Origin: Carex sylvatica
Taxonomy: Eukaryota; Streptophyta; Magnoliopsida; Poales; Cyperaceae
DNA length: 64,000 bases
Direction of reading: 5' to 3'
NCBI GenBank assembly: GCA_964058845.1
Contig: CAXKVR010000070.1
Location: 124,001-188,000, forward strand
Position 1 is the stretch's first letter. Every line of letters starts with the position of its first letter. Positions 45,601 to 57,399 of the stretch are shown piece after piece. The position numbers and the translations under genes are program-made. A model generated the notes under the pieces. The model did not search any database and was not told where the DNA came from. It was given only the letters and a program-made list of their open reading frames with translations.

Positions 45601-48600
45601 TGGTGGTAACCCCAATTTTTAAAAAAAAATGTTAATACAAGTAAATATATTCTACCATATGTGCTTATTCCCACCCTTACCCTACCCACTCCCTTGCTCC
45701 TGCATTTTTGGTTCAAGTTCCATGGCTGTACAACAGCATGTGTACTTGTAAACCATTTGATCTAGAAGCTTAAGCTAACAACAAAGATTCTCTTTGCAAA
45801 AGAGAAGACAGTAAAAATTGGATTTAGACAATTAAACACCACCTTAAACAAATTACCCTAGAAAATCTCAGAGAAAATAAAAATGAAATTCCAATTACCA
45901 CAGATATACATAAGAGAGCTAACCTCTCAGCTGATTCATTTGCTTGCTCAGTAGTAGAAGACAAGGCACCATCAGCATCAACCTAAATTGAAGTGAAAAT
46001 GAAATATAACAGACATCAACTTAAGCCATTTTAATAATCAAATATGAAGCTATATTGATTGAAGAGAAGTTACACTTCACATAAACTGTCCTTATTTATT
46101 AAGAAGCAATATTACATAGACATATGACTGTCTATGACAAATTATCAAATATGGAATATATCCGGCATTCGCACTGACCTTTACACCTGACCTTTACACA
46201 GAGGAGGGTTTATTGGGGAAAAATAAACAAGGAGAATTTTTTTTTACAAATATAAGGGGAAAATTGCTTTAGTTGAGCATACAAGATAATTCTAATTTTA
46301 GTTTCGAGGGTGTGCATGACCTTTCGTTGTACTCCAGAGGATACAAGAAATCATGTCATCAATTGATCCATTCTTCACAAAATATGAAAAACAAATAGTT
46401 TACTTTCTTAAAGACGATACCTTGGCTCTGAAGGATGCCTCGAGAAACTCAGCTTGTTTCTTGAGCCTTCTGATTCGTTCAAGGTCAGAACAAGCAGCTT
46501 GAAGTTGTTCTCTGTTTCCTGGGTTTGAGCTCGAGACATGTAGTTCTTGCAATAGGTCTTCCAACCTTACTATAGCTGTCTCAACACTATCAAGTGCCTA
46601 AATCATGCCATGGAATTCATTATTGTAAACTTAAGAAACACTCGTGCCAATTGAATATGGCGCTTCAATCTTTCAGATTAAAAGACAAATTTATTGGAAT
46701 ACCTCATCAATGGAATCCAAATTTGACTTGATAGAGAGCTTCCCCTGGGGTTCCATTTGGATTTCTTGCTCCATGGAGCTGCATATTGAATCCCTACAAT
46801 CAATTTAGGCTTTAGTTTTGGCATCAGGAGCATCAAATGTACGGGAGATTATCCTCTGTGGAGTTTTTCCGTGCGGAGCCGTGTGGTTCTTTTTATTTGG
46901 TCCATTCGTTTTCGATCGGACGAACCAGAACAAAGGGGCTGTTCTTTTGAGATATGATCTGGTCCGTCCGATCAAAACGAACGGACCAGATTAAAAGCTC
47001 TCACAGCTCCACACGGAAAAACTCCGCAGAGGATAGCATTCCCAAATGTACACCACTGATGAGGCACTCTTCTCAGCTTGGTAGTGATAGTGGTTCTTGG
47101 TAGGGAGTATGTAAAAAAGGATCACAAGGAACAAAAAAGAAGTCAGAGATAAAAGATAGTAAGACTTACTTAGATACCCCCAGTTCTTTCATGCAGTCAC
47201 TCAGCATTTCTTCCCTAAGTTTGACAATAAGAAAATTAATTGCTAATTTTTGCTGTTTAAGTGTTGTAATCCTCAAAAATAATAAAAATAAGTTAACATA
47301 CCCTCTAGATAGAAAATTCGCAGCCTTAACATTAGATGGATTCTCTAACCATATGCTGTGCTTGGTAAAACTCGTCATCCAATAATAACAAACAGCTAAA
47401 ATCCTAAGCTTTACTTCGTTTGGTACCATTATTTTTTCATTACTGCTATGTGGAGCCACCTTAGAAGAATTATCACTTCCATAGAAAGGGAGCCACTCCA
47501 ACTCCTCGCATACCACCTGTTACAGAATGAAAAACAAGTAAAGACATAAAAACATTTTGGTTAAAAGACTGCCATGTTGGTTGTTAACTAAGGGTGTAAT
47601 GGACAGTAGAGCTTTATTTTATTAGATAGTATAGTAGGGTTTAAAAGACTACCATGTTGGTTGTTAACTAGGGGTGCAATGGGAGGTAGAGCATTATTTT
47701 AATTAAAAATATAATAGAGTTGGTCCAGTCCCAACCCAGCCAGTATTACAAAATAGTGGCAAGGACCCCAACCTATTAACTTAAAAGGGCTCAACTCAAT
47801 GGCCTGGCATTGCCAAATTGTATAATATAATTGGCTTTACATGGGTATGAAATTTTTGCTCATCTTACATATGTTATCAAAATTGTATTGAGCTAATAGA
47901 ATGTTTGGTGTTTTTTTTACCAAAACAAAAAAAGCAGAATTAACCATCCGGCCGAGTGGGGTTGGGTCTAACAGATAGCAGGTCTGAACTTACCCCATGA
48001 ATTCAGATTTGAACCTGTTCCATTAGTCAATTGGGTCAAACTAATAAAAGATCTGGAAATAATCAGTGCATACTGACCTCAACATATAGCTGGTAAGAAC
48101 TAATAGAAGAAAGTTGTGGATAGTACAAAACACTCCCCCCTATAAGATACCTGAAAAGTGAAATTATACAACCAATAAACTTTATGACTGGAAATATTTT
48201 GATTATACAAAATGTAATTTAACAAAAAAATACCTTATAATGCCATCTAATGAATCATCTGCAACTGTGAATCCATTTGAAGACAAATAAGACTGTGTAC
48301 TTCTTCCCAGAGCAATAAAAAATCCAAAGATCGCCAGATCCTTTTCCAAAACCTACAATAAATTAATGTATAACTACGTTTATAGGTTCCAATATACCCA
48401 ATCATTTTTATTGGCCTTTTAGACTTCTGTAGAAAATCTTAACAGTCATACAACTCAGTGTACTAACCTCTATGCTTTCACATGTAGTAAGTCTAGACCA
48501 TATCTTTTCTCTGGAAATAGCTCTTTGTAACTTCCTTTGAGTTAGGTCTATCCAAAATTTCATTTCATTTATAAAATTCTGGTCATCAAGAGACCGGACT

Positions 48601-51600
48601 GTGGCAACTCTTGGGCCAAAATGGCATAAAAATTCCCTTCTCAACCCGATATCCTTCAAGGACTGGTAAGCCTCACTAATAGTTACAAAGTCAAGAAGCA
48701 TATCCATGAACCGCCCAGTTGTTTCTGGTACCATAGAGAAGAATGTCTGACAAGATATCTTGGCTGGGCCAAGCTTTGTTATGGCAGCAAGGCAGCTGAG
48801 AGAAAGCATAAGATGTGAAACCTCACTTGAATTTGGTGGAGACGTCAATTCTTCTTTGCCACATCTAACAAGGGAAGAAAATATAAAGTTTTTAATGCAT
48901 AAAATCACTAATTCTACAACTTCCCACTCAAAAGGAGAACAAGGAGTCAACCCATTTAACAAGTTTTTTGTGTTTTGATTGGCTCCAGCTGAGATTTTTA
49001 GTAAATTTTTATTTCGCCACTGTTTCTAGCTGACAATATTGTTAAAAGTTGGGGTCCGTTAAAGAATCACCAACAGTAAAGAAAATTTTGTCAATTCTTT
49101 TCAAACAGAAAGGCATCTTTTTGCAAATACTGATATAGAGGCTTTTAAATCCACAAAAACAAACTAGATTAACAAATATCTTCAGTCCCATTAAAAAAGA
49201 GAAATCCAAAGTTTGGCACGTTGTCGAACTCAATCAACCAATATAAGTAGTAAAGAATCTACTATATATGGTTGAGCAAACAATTCCATATCAGATAATG
49301 TACAGTAATAGTGAACAAGAAAAAGGTCAACTTACATGGCAGTAGCTGCATTAAAGCGAATATCCTTCTCAAATATGTTCACAAATGTAGTCACAACCAG
49401 GGGTATTTGATTTGATGAATACCACTCATAAGCTCCTGGTTGCTTTTTACAAATTTGATCTTGGATTTCGGTCTCTAGTGGGACTCGTAGCCGTGAGAGA
49501 CTGCACCACAAAAATGCTCAAGAATTAATTTGAAGCAAAACTGAAACAATATCATACATCAAAAGATCAGAGACTCTAAAATACTGAAAATTACCACAAC
49601 ACCCTCCGCTTGAAATTATTGAAAAATGACCGGATTAATTCTCTATTATTTCACATTTATGGAGAAAAAGAATGAAGTTGGGCGAGTAAGAAGTATATAG
49701 GATATCTATCACGTTTTCTAGGTGTCTACATGATATGCACTAAGCTTTTAAGTCCACACATGATACACCTTGTTCTGATTCCACATTTTCACAAGAGCAC
49801 AAGTGAGTCCTTCCCAAAGGACAGGTCAAAAATATTTTGATTGAATTACCTTCTTTGCACAAACACATTAATATCTCTATCTCTTCCATCACCACGTGAA
49901 GAGATCTCAATTGCAGCTTGCAAAAGCGAATCAACAGCAGCCTAGAAAATGTGTAGATATCAATATAAATAATAAACAGAGATAACACATTCCTTATGGG
50001 TGTATAATGGGAGAAATGTTAGACATTTGATGGTGTGTTGCAAACAATACCTAACGAAGTTATACTGTACTTACAAACAACACCATTCTTCCTTTTTGCA
50101 ACAAACACGAAACAGTATTTTCCAACATTTGCAAACAGCCATTCATTTACTAAGAAGGAGAGATATAATCATTAAAATGTGACAATAACAATTTGCAAGT
50201 AACTCTTATAAGCTCAGTTTTTCTAAGCCCAAATGAAGTAAAATAAACCAACTATCACAACGATAAATTCCAAGTTCATATGAGCTAATTAAGAAGAGGT
50301 TCAGCTGATTACAAATCAGATGCATGATCTGATCCTAGTGCTCTTCCTGTATTGGGTGTTTAGGGTTTAGGGTTTAAAACTGAGCTATTTTACTTGGAAA
50401 AATAATAGTTGAAGGATTGGATCTTCAGAGTACTCAGGTGGGTCAAGCATTTAAAAACTCAGGGCATAACTGAAAGAGCCTTAAGCACTTTAATGACATC
50501 AATCGCTTTGAAGAGTGAGTTCGCAATAATCTAACTTAAAACCATATTACATGTCTTCCAATCCTTATATTTTCCTTGTTTCATGCTCATTTCGTCATTT
50601 TTAGCTGGACCTACCTTTTGGTTTGATGCGTCATTTGACAATTACCAATAAAAAAATTCATTGCAAATGCAAAGGTGAAAAATCAAAATTGCTATTTGCA
50701 GAAATTGAATAATTTCAGATTTAAATTGCAAAACCTCTTTTATTTACCTGATAAGAAAGCGACTTGACCCAAGCAAATCTGTCAGCACCGAGCCAAGTTC
50801 GAGGAAACCAAGATTTTTTTGGTGTCAAACTATGTTCCAAAAAGGCAAGCTCTATAGCCCTTGCTGCATCATAAATTGATTGTACAATCCCACTGCTCAA
50901 ATCATCATTTTCTAACACCTGATCCAGTTTAATCCTCATTTGCTCCACTTCACTAGTCGAGCTGGCCTGTGTGGTCCCATTTACAGTCAAGCCATCGTCA
51001 GGTGATGCTCTTGTAGTGCCATATGTCAGCCTCCTGTATTTTTTTGTTAATGGTCTTGGCCTCTTGCACTCAACCCAGCACAGGCTGCACCGATTGGAAG
51101 TGGAAGCATAGCAAGCATAATAGTTTTGATGGTTTGTGTCAAAGAAACCTCTGGAGAAGAATCTTACACCAAATGGATTCTGTGGTGGCGAATATACCTT
51201 TGATGTGCTGTAAAATGAAATGTCAGGGTCATATATTTTCCTTTGCAATTAGATTGGTGATCTGATTTTGCTCAAAGACAGCCCTAAGTAGTAACTGAAC
51301 ACAGTGGCGGAGCCACCCATATCCAGGGGTAGGCGACTGCCTACCCCTGGATTTTGAAATATGGTACCAACGTCGTATATAGTTGGTTTGGATTGTGTTT
51401 TGACTATTTCCGGATTTGAGTTTTGCCTACTCCCGACTAAGTCAAAGCTCTCAATTAGTGAAATTGACCGAGTCACTACAATTTTGGTAGTCTTTCATCA
51501 ATCTATTTTGAAATATACCGACAAAAGGAAGGTGAATAAGAATGGTATGATAGTGGAACCACAATAAATTTTTTTTTTTTTTTGTGAAAGAAATAGACTA

Positions 51601-52225
51601 AAATATTTTATAAATTAATATACTGAAATTTAATGTAATGCATGAAATTATTTTTGTTACATTTAACTATTTAAAATGAGCTGAATTTTAATAGAAGAGT
51701 CTGTGAACTATGCTGTGAACTATGCTTCAAAGTAAACTTTTGAAAAACCAAGTTTTCGATCTAATTCGGTTGATTTCTACCGATTTTCTCGATTTTAATT
51801 CATGGTTAATTACCGGTTCTGCTTCCAATGAAAATCATTTAATAATATTTTATAATTTAATAATTTAAATAAAATAATAATAATAATAATTTATTTTGCC
51901 TATCCTGATGAAAATCCTGGCTACGCCACTGACTGAACATACTGGTATTGTTGTGACAGTACAATGTTTCTTGTAATAGAACTGTTTTCCTCAAAATATT
52001 TACAGGAAAACACTCAAGATTTGCCTCAAATACTCGAAATTAAGTAAGGCTAAGTAGGATTATTCACAATAGTCTTGTAATTTGCTCAATGAGGTTCAAA
52101 TTTTATGCACTTCAAAGAAAACTGAATCCAGTAAACCATTGTCAAACAAAACCAAGCTACTCAAAAAGGAGGAGGTAAAAAAAAAACCTCGTGAGACTAA
52201 GGCGAGTCTGCGATGCAGTAGCCAT
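42643..52225 (-). CDS. LETM1-like protein, organellar (18 exons, complete)
   Basis: My exon model is 52225-52188, 51207-50748, 49941-49850, 49500-49336, 48864-48468, 48352-48234, 48150-48078, 47516-47302, 47214-47170, 46793-46703, 46597-46421, 45982-45924, 44874-44796, 43878-43747, 43518-43393, 43303-43133, 42920-42861, 42768-42643. It stays in frame and gives 874 residues. The C-terminal LETM1 region (about 760-865) has ELTEKEKKALQRTLTDL, a hydrophobic segment (IPIGILMLLP then VGHAAILAFI), then IPSTYAPERLDLL and a helical tail. Long helical and acidic coiled-coil stretches precede it (about 520-680), and the Ser/Arg/Phe-rich N-terminus looks like an organelle transit peptide. No EF hands are visible, which fits the plant LETM1-like group rather than the classical mitochondrial LETM1. 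The family is linked to organelle ion balance and ribosome association; the exact role here is unknown. A frame-shifted upstream ATG frame (from 52515) overlaps the start and could act as a uORF if transcribed. Confidence 0.9.
44369..44757. mobile_element. Mutator-type fold-back MITE in LETM1-like intron 13
   Basis: This 389-bp element has ends GAGTGAGACTATGATAATAT and the inverse of GACTGAGACTATGGTAATAT. A subterminal ATATGCATAT palindrome lies near each end. A perfect 9-bp duplication AAATGAAAA lies at 44360-44368 and 44758-44766. The inner arms carry the shared core (GCCGATCCCAACC, GATCTCCATATGAAAA, TAGAGACCAAATTCTACATT). Confidence 0.9.
45447..45698. repeat. Nearly perfect 252-bp palindrome in LETM1-like intron 12
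   Basis: The arms of about 120 bp, from AGCAAGGGAGTGGGTAGGG to its inverse CCCTACCCACTCCCTTGCT, differ at only a few positions. The loop is about 6 nt (around 45571-45576). No target duplication flanks it. The left flank word ATGTTAATACAAG (45436-45448) also occurs inside the right arm (45629-45641). Confidence 0.9.
46850..47035. mobile_element. Inverted-repeat MITE in LETM1-like intron 9
   Basis: The left arm TATCCTCTGTGGAGTTTTTC with CGTGCGGAGC is mirrored by GCTCCACACGGAAAAACTCC and GCAGAGGATA. Inner arms GGTCCATTCGTTTTCGATCG and CGATCAAAACGAACGGACC also mirror. It is noncoding. Confidence 0.8.
47561..47720. repeat. Two-copy 80-bp tandem repeat in LETM1-like intron 7
   Basis: TTAAAAGACTGCCATGTTGG at 47561 recurs as TTAAAAGACTACCATGTTGG at 47641, with the rest of the unit matching (GTTGTTAACTARGGGTGYAA, GTAGAGC.TTATTTTA). 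Confidence 0.88.
50358..50376. repeat. Short telomere-type run in LETM1-like intron 2
   Basis: About two and a half TTTAGGG units lie between exons 2 and 3. Confidence 0.85.
51302..51931. mobile_element. hAT element in LETM1-like intron 1
   Basis: The ends CAGTGGCGGAGCCA and, inverted, CAGTGGCGTAGCCAGG are flanked by a perfect 8-bp duplication ACTGAACA (51294-51301 and 51932-51939). The length is 630 bp and no transposase is encoded. A diverged right-end relative (TATCCTGAAAAAAATTCTG) lies near 56814. Confidence 0.92.
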
Positions 52226-52924
52226 TTGTATACTAATCGCACATTGATTTCAGTTCGGTCCAACCAAATCGGAGAGACGAGGCTGCGCGATATCCCAAAA
52301 GAGAGAGGAGAAGAAACTGAGAGAGAGTGAAGAGCGTAGCGAGGGAGAGAGAAAGAGAGAGAGGGATCTAGTAACGTGGAGAAATTGTCCGATGATTTTG
52401 TATGGGTCAGGAGCGTGAACTGGTGGTCGGGAAGGAACGCATGATTGCGGTTGGTTGATCGATTATGGGCCTGAGATGGGCCTGATGTGAAATGGGAGGT
52501 GTTGGATGAGGCCAACGCACCATGACCAGCCGATTATGCCGCACCACAAACAGAATTAGTTGCATGATTGCTTTTGATGTTTACAGTCGGAAATCGGAAT
52601 CCGAAAACTGATAGATGTATCAATTTCGTGGCAAGGACGATGTTGTTGTTATCATTTTGGTCCCAATAAAAGGTCCAAACGTTAGTAATTCTCGTTTTTA
52701 TTTTGCAATGTCTGAAAATGAACGGGAGTTTCTCCTGACTCATAAGCATTAAGATTCGTGCATATTTTATCATGTATTCACGATGCATACATTCTGATTT
52801 CTGATAAAAATAAATTAAGACCGAATTTTAGAATCGTCCTATCAGTAAGGTACATTAAATTAAGCACTCTCAATTTTGTTAGAAAAATCACAATTGTTAA
52901 TTTGTTGCATATAAAGAAGTTCAT
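52226..52924. promoter_or_regulatory. Upstream region of the LETM1-like gene
   Basis: A GA-rich tract (52305-52363) lies 80-140 bp upstream of the start codon, typical of plant core promoters and leaders. No TATA box is obvious. Further upstream I see nothing supportable. Confidence 0.4.
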
Positions 52925-53489
52925 ATTTTACTTCATCTGATAAAGTTAATGAAATGTCAAAGATTCAAATCCCATTTTTTTCAGATATCTGATAAATCAT
53001 TGATTACGATATTAAAGTTATTTGACCTCTAAAAAAAATGCCAGTTTGTAATTTGAATTATTCAAACTAGAACGTCTGATGTGTCCATTATTGAACAAAT
53101 CCAAAATAATTCTGACTTTAATCCATATAAATGTCAAAGATTTAAATAACATTTATCGCATTGTAGCAGAACGATTAAGAAAACATCATTATGTCATTAT
53201 TGTACCGCTATTGCGCGTTATAGCGTCGATAGTGCCATAATTTATATGATCTAAAAACGCTATAACGTGTTATTTTAGAACCAAATGCACATAAATATTT
53301 GATTTCTGCAATTGTCTATCTAAGTTTTTGAAAAGAAAAGAAAAACGTACATTCAAAATCTTATAGAGCCATGCTTTGGTATAAAAGATTTTAAATGATT
53401 TTAAATGAGCCGGATTATTTTACTAGCATGGAAAATTATTATTTGATTAAAGAGTCTATCATTAAGTGTAGTAAAGAACTAAAAATATC

Positions 53490-53494
53490 GTTGA

Positions 53495-53537
<43 letters not shown>
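53490..53537. repeat. (TA)n microsatellite
   Basis: This TA run sits immediately left of the fold-back element. It resumes at its right side as (TA)n followed by (TG)n at 53961-54012. Confidence 0.9.
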
Positions 53538-53541
<4 letters not shown>

Positions 53542-53957
53542 TGGACTTGGGCGAGCCATGGCTCACCAAGCGTTTGTACTCCACGCCTTATTTTCATTTT
53601 GAAAGTCCAAATGACCGATCCGAACCGTTAGATGTGATCTCTATATTGAAATATGCTTGGAAACCAAATTTTACATTTTTTGGAATTTGTTTACTATTTA
53701 TTAAGCATTTTTAAAAATTGCTGTTTTGCTGTGAACAGTAAAAAACAGTAAAATTTTCTGGACCATTGGATCAGAAATTTTAAAAAATACTTAATAAATA
53801 GTAAAAAAATTTCAAAAAATATAAAATTTGGTCTCCAAGCACATTTCAATATGGAGAACAAGATGAACGGTTCGGATCGGTTGTTTGAATTTTCAAAATG
53901 GCTAAAATGAGCCATGGCTCACCAACGCAAAATAAGCCATGGCTCATTTTAGCCCAA

Positions 53958-53960
<3 letters not shown>
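53538..53960. mobile_element. Fold-back MITE with the shared core (GAGCCATGGCTC ends)
   Basis: The ends GAGATGGACTTGGGC and, inverted, GAGTTGGGCTAAAATGAGCC lie in a TA run, so the duplication cannot be read. A subterminal palindrome GAGCCATGGCTC sits near both ends, twice at the right. The inner arms carry GACCGATCCGAACCGTTAGA, TCTCTATATTGAAATATGCT and TTTACTATTTATTAAG. The duplicated copy at 58110-58120 lacks it and so serves as the empty site. Confidence 0.85.

Positions 53961-54012
<52 letters not shown>
53961..54012. repeat. (TA)n(TG)n microsatellite
   Basis: A TA run passes directly into a TG run of about 11 units. Confidence 0.92.
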
Positions 54013-54890
54013 AAGATTTCTCACCAAATGGTATTAGCAAAGAGATTTCGCTATATTAATTAGGATAGTTAAAATAGAAAAAAATAATATGAAAATTGAT
54101 TCAAATATCTCTCAACTTCATAGTTTAATCGGATAGATTTGTTACTGGAAAGTTATACCTGAATGTATTATATTTCTTCCATATTGTTTTTTTATTAATC
54201 AAATTGCTAAAATCAATTTTAATGTTTTTGTTCTAAACAAAAAGGTGATGCATCGGAGAAACTTTCATGTTTTTAAATCTTAATAATGTGGTATCTTCGT
54301 TCTCTTTTTCTTTTTTCTTTTTTTTTTCTTTTAAAGAACACATAACAGAGCATAGTTTGTTAAAAATATTGTCATGCGTAAAATAAATATCAAATGTCTA
54401 CATTAAAAATAATTTGAAAACTTCAAATCAGATATTAAATAATTTGAGAGGTCATCTTAGTATATTACACTGTGCATATATATGACTAACATCTAAAAAT
54501 AAAGAATATTATCTTCTTGTGCAATTTTTGGACCGAGACATTTGACCCATACTATCTATGTTGCGAATAGTTACAGTGGTAATGAATGTATTATAATGTA
54601 CACGAACGTCTAATAAAATCAAATGCTACGAATAAAAATATTGTTATATTTAAGAGAAAAATTTGGAATTTGATATTAAACGTTTGATTTTCAAAAAAAA
54701 TTGTTTTTAGAAATTTAATAAAAAAGATTAACGTTAAATGGATGAACTGCTTTAGTTTTTTGTTTCCATAGAAAGAATGAATATTTTTTTTTGGTTCTTT
54801 TTAGAGAAGGAAATATGTGATGTGATGTGACATGACAAACACGTCATGACTTGATCATATCATGTGATCAATTTTTTTTATTCATAATTC

Positions 54891-55835
54891 AAATCGGTAG
54901 ACAATTAGAACAAATGTGTGCAACTGAGAGGGGTCGGGTTGGAAAGAGAAGAAGAAAGAGTTCTCCAAACTAGAGAGAAAAGAAGCGTAGGTCGGGATCA
55001 GGTAGGTGTTGATTTTGGTGAAGATATTATAACAATGCCTATAAGAGAATTATTTCATCCTCCTATTTCTATAGTTTTATCATATTTTTAGATCTGGATC
55101 TAGATGATGAGCCCAGATCCAACATACTGCAGAGTATGACAATTGTCCTACCCTGAATTTTTGAAATTAGTTCTGAAGTATTGAGTTTTGAGCTCTTGCC
55201 CTACCCTGAAAAAAATAAATGTCATATCCTGTTGAGTTTATATTTCTCATTATCCATATACAAAGAATTAAGTTTTGGTATTCAATTTCATCATCTCCTC
55301 TTTCTCCTCTGTGATTTTTCTTTAATGACAATTTTGAATAATCATTTTAGTACCCACACCTCCGTTCCCACACCGTACCCGCATATTTTTTAACTCAGTC
55401 AACCTTCTAATTTGACCATCCTAACTAACAAATTTCTAAAATAGACTCTCTCTCTCTCTCTCTCTTCCCTCACCTCCATTAGCAATATAAATACTTGATT
55501 GGATATATATCTACATTACTTATAACATATATTAATATTTTTCATCTGTAATATATAAAATGTTTAACTGATAAATAATTTTCATTTTATTGTTCAATAT
55601 CAGAATGGATATTGATCTAAATGTGTATTTTTGAGATGATTTATGCATACAAGATATATAATTTTCATTTGATGATAGCTGTATAGTTATAAACACTTTT
55701 TGAGATTGTTGTAAGTACAACGTAGTATAGATATAAATACTTTCAATACTTAGATATTAATATTTTCAGTCCCTACATGCAGTTATGGTTCCCCCATGTC
55801 ATTTGAGTGGTTCCTAATGTGGATACGATGTCAGA
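54891..55835. other. Intergenic spacer, no gene
   Basis: A (TC)n run lies at 55448-55466. I see nothing coding. Confidence 0.4.
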
Positions 55836-56250
55836 AATTTCGAAAAAAATGTGCAGGTACGATTATTTAAAAATAATTAATTTATCATTTGCATTGTTTA
55901 CTATATAGATATAAATACTTGTGTTCTTTGAACTACATACTTCAAGATTTGACTATTAATATTAAAAAAAAAAGAGTTACAGATTTGAAACGGTTGCGGC
56001 CCCCACAAGCAATTATGGCAGTTTAGGTGCGAGTACGACGTTAGAAATTTCAAAAAAAGGTGCGGGTACGATTATTTAAAAATAATTAATTTATCATTTG
56101 CATTGTTTACTATATAGATATAAATACTTGTGTTCTTTGGACTACATACTTCAAGATTTGACTATTAATATTAAAAAAAAAAGTTACAGATCTGAAACAG
56201 TTGCGGTCCCCACAAGTAGTTATAGCAGTTTAGGTACAGGTACGCAAGTG
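55836..56250. repeat. Two-copy 209-bp tandem repeat
   Basis: CGATTATTTAAAAATAATTA recurs with a period of 209 bp (55860 and 56069). The rest of the unit is nearly identical, including CATTTGCATTGTTTACTATA, TAAATACTTGTGTTCTTTG and CTACATACTTCAAGATTTGA. The high identity points to a recent duplication. Confidence 0.9.
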
Positions 56251-57399
56251 CGGGTACTCATATCAGCTTTCGACAATTTTATGTTGATTTCCAAATGATT
56301 TCTAGGGAAGAAGAAATCCTTTGTCTGCATGGGCATGGAGCACGTGAGCCAACACATTGAGACTGCTCGGTTTTCATAAACCACACGTAGCATGGAAAAT
56401 AATGAAATAAATGGTAAATGGCCTAGAATTTGAGGGCCCTGTAAAATTAAATGATAGAGAAGAAGAGGTGTGTTGTGCACAACAGATGTGATCCGCTAAG
56501 TTTCTTTATTTATTTTTTTGAATGCCTCCATTTCATTATTTTTTGTGCAATAGTGATGCTTTTGAGATGAATTTGTAATTGAGAATAGGAAATTTTAGGT
56601 AGAGATTTGTGTAATAGCTTCTGTCATTATTCCTTAAAAATAAAATTAGTAACTAGTCTTGCTTTTGTGTTGTTTTTAAATATGTAACTATTTTTGTTTT
56701 TTTTATTATGTAAAGAATAATATTATCATTTTTTTTCTCATCATGTTTTACATATATTTTCGATTATTGAACCTGATTAGTTATTTAAACCTAATTCGAT
56801 ATTTTTTTGCTCTATCCTGAAAAAAATTCTGCATCCGCCCTTAAATGAGCCTACATTATTTTGTTTCTTCTCTTTCGAAGGTGAAATGAGAGAAGCTACT
56901 GATTTCTTTTTTCCATTTCTAATTCCTTTTCCGATTTCTTTTTCTTTGAATTAATTAACTATCTGATTCTTGAAGATCTCCACAACAAGAATTGTATTTT
57001 GAGTACAAATTTTTTTTTTTCATGATTCAAGTCGTAGGCGAGTACAATAAAATTCTCAAAAATATTGGAATAGCAATACAATAAGCACTTATATCCCATC
57101 TTCAACTACCTAAGAATTATACATTGAACAAGTATAGCCAATGCAAGTCCCCACTATTTGTCCCAATTTTGCTAATTTATCAGCCACTTCATTTTGATAT
57201 ATGCTTACATGTTCACATTTGTAATTCCCATTCTCCTTGAGCCTCTTCATTTTGGTATATGTGTATTCGAATCTATATTTATGGATTATCTGCTCCATTA
57301 TCCGTTTAAGGTAAATTTGATTTTAAATTTTGACATCAATTTACTATCCGTATTCGCATTCGTATCCGCTCATTTCCGTTTACATCCCTATCCCTACTA
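56251..57399. other. Intergenic spacer with hAT debris
   Basis: A hAT-type right terminus (CCGTTTACATCCCTA) lies at 57378-57392. A minus-strand frame at 57110-57298 includes NEVADKLAKLG, which resembles the end of a retroelement RNase H, but the support is too thin for a call. I see no gene. Confidence 0.4.

Larger units (their letters stand above)
52925..54890. repeat. Segmental duplication, copy 1
   Basis: This aligns in the same orientation with 57400-59290. Landmarks in order are GATAAAGTTAATGAA, CCATGCTTTGGTATAAAAGA, CATTAAGTGTA, ATATCTCTCAA followed by GTTTAATCGGATAGATTTGT, GTAATGAATGTATTATAATG, and TTTGTTTCCATAGAAAGAA. No gene is recognised. A fold-back element at 53538-53960 is inserted only in this copy. 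Confidence 0.8.

Noticed and set aside
52096..52515. 139-residue minus-strand frame overlapping the LETM1-like start
   Set aside because: It is Ser/His/Leu-rich without homology, runs through exon 1 in another frame and into the intron; at most a uORF.
57110..57298. Possible retroelement RNase H end (NEVADKLAKLG) on the minus strand
   Set aside because: Only about 20 residues look right, with no other RNase H motif or upstream domain, so it was noted only in the spacer entry.
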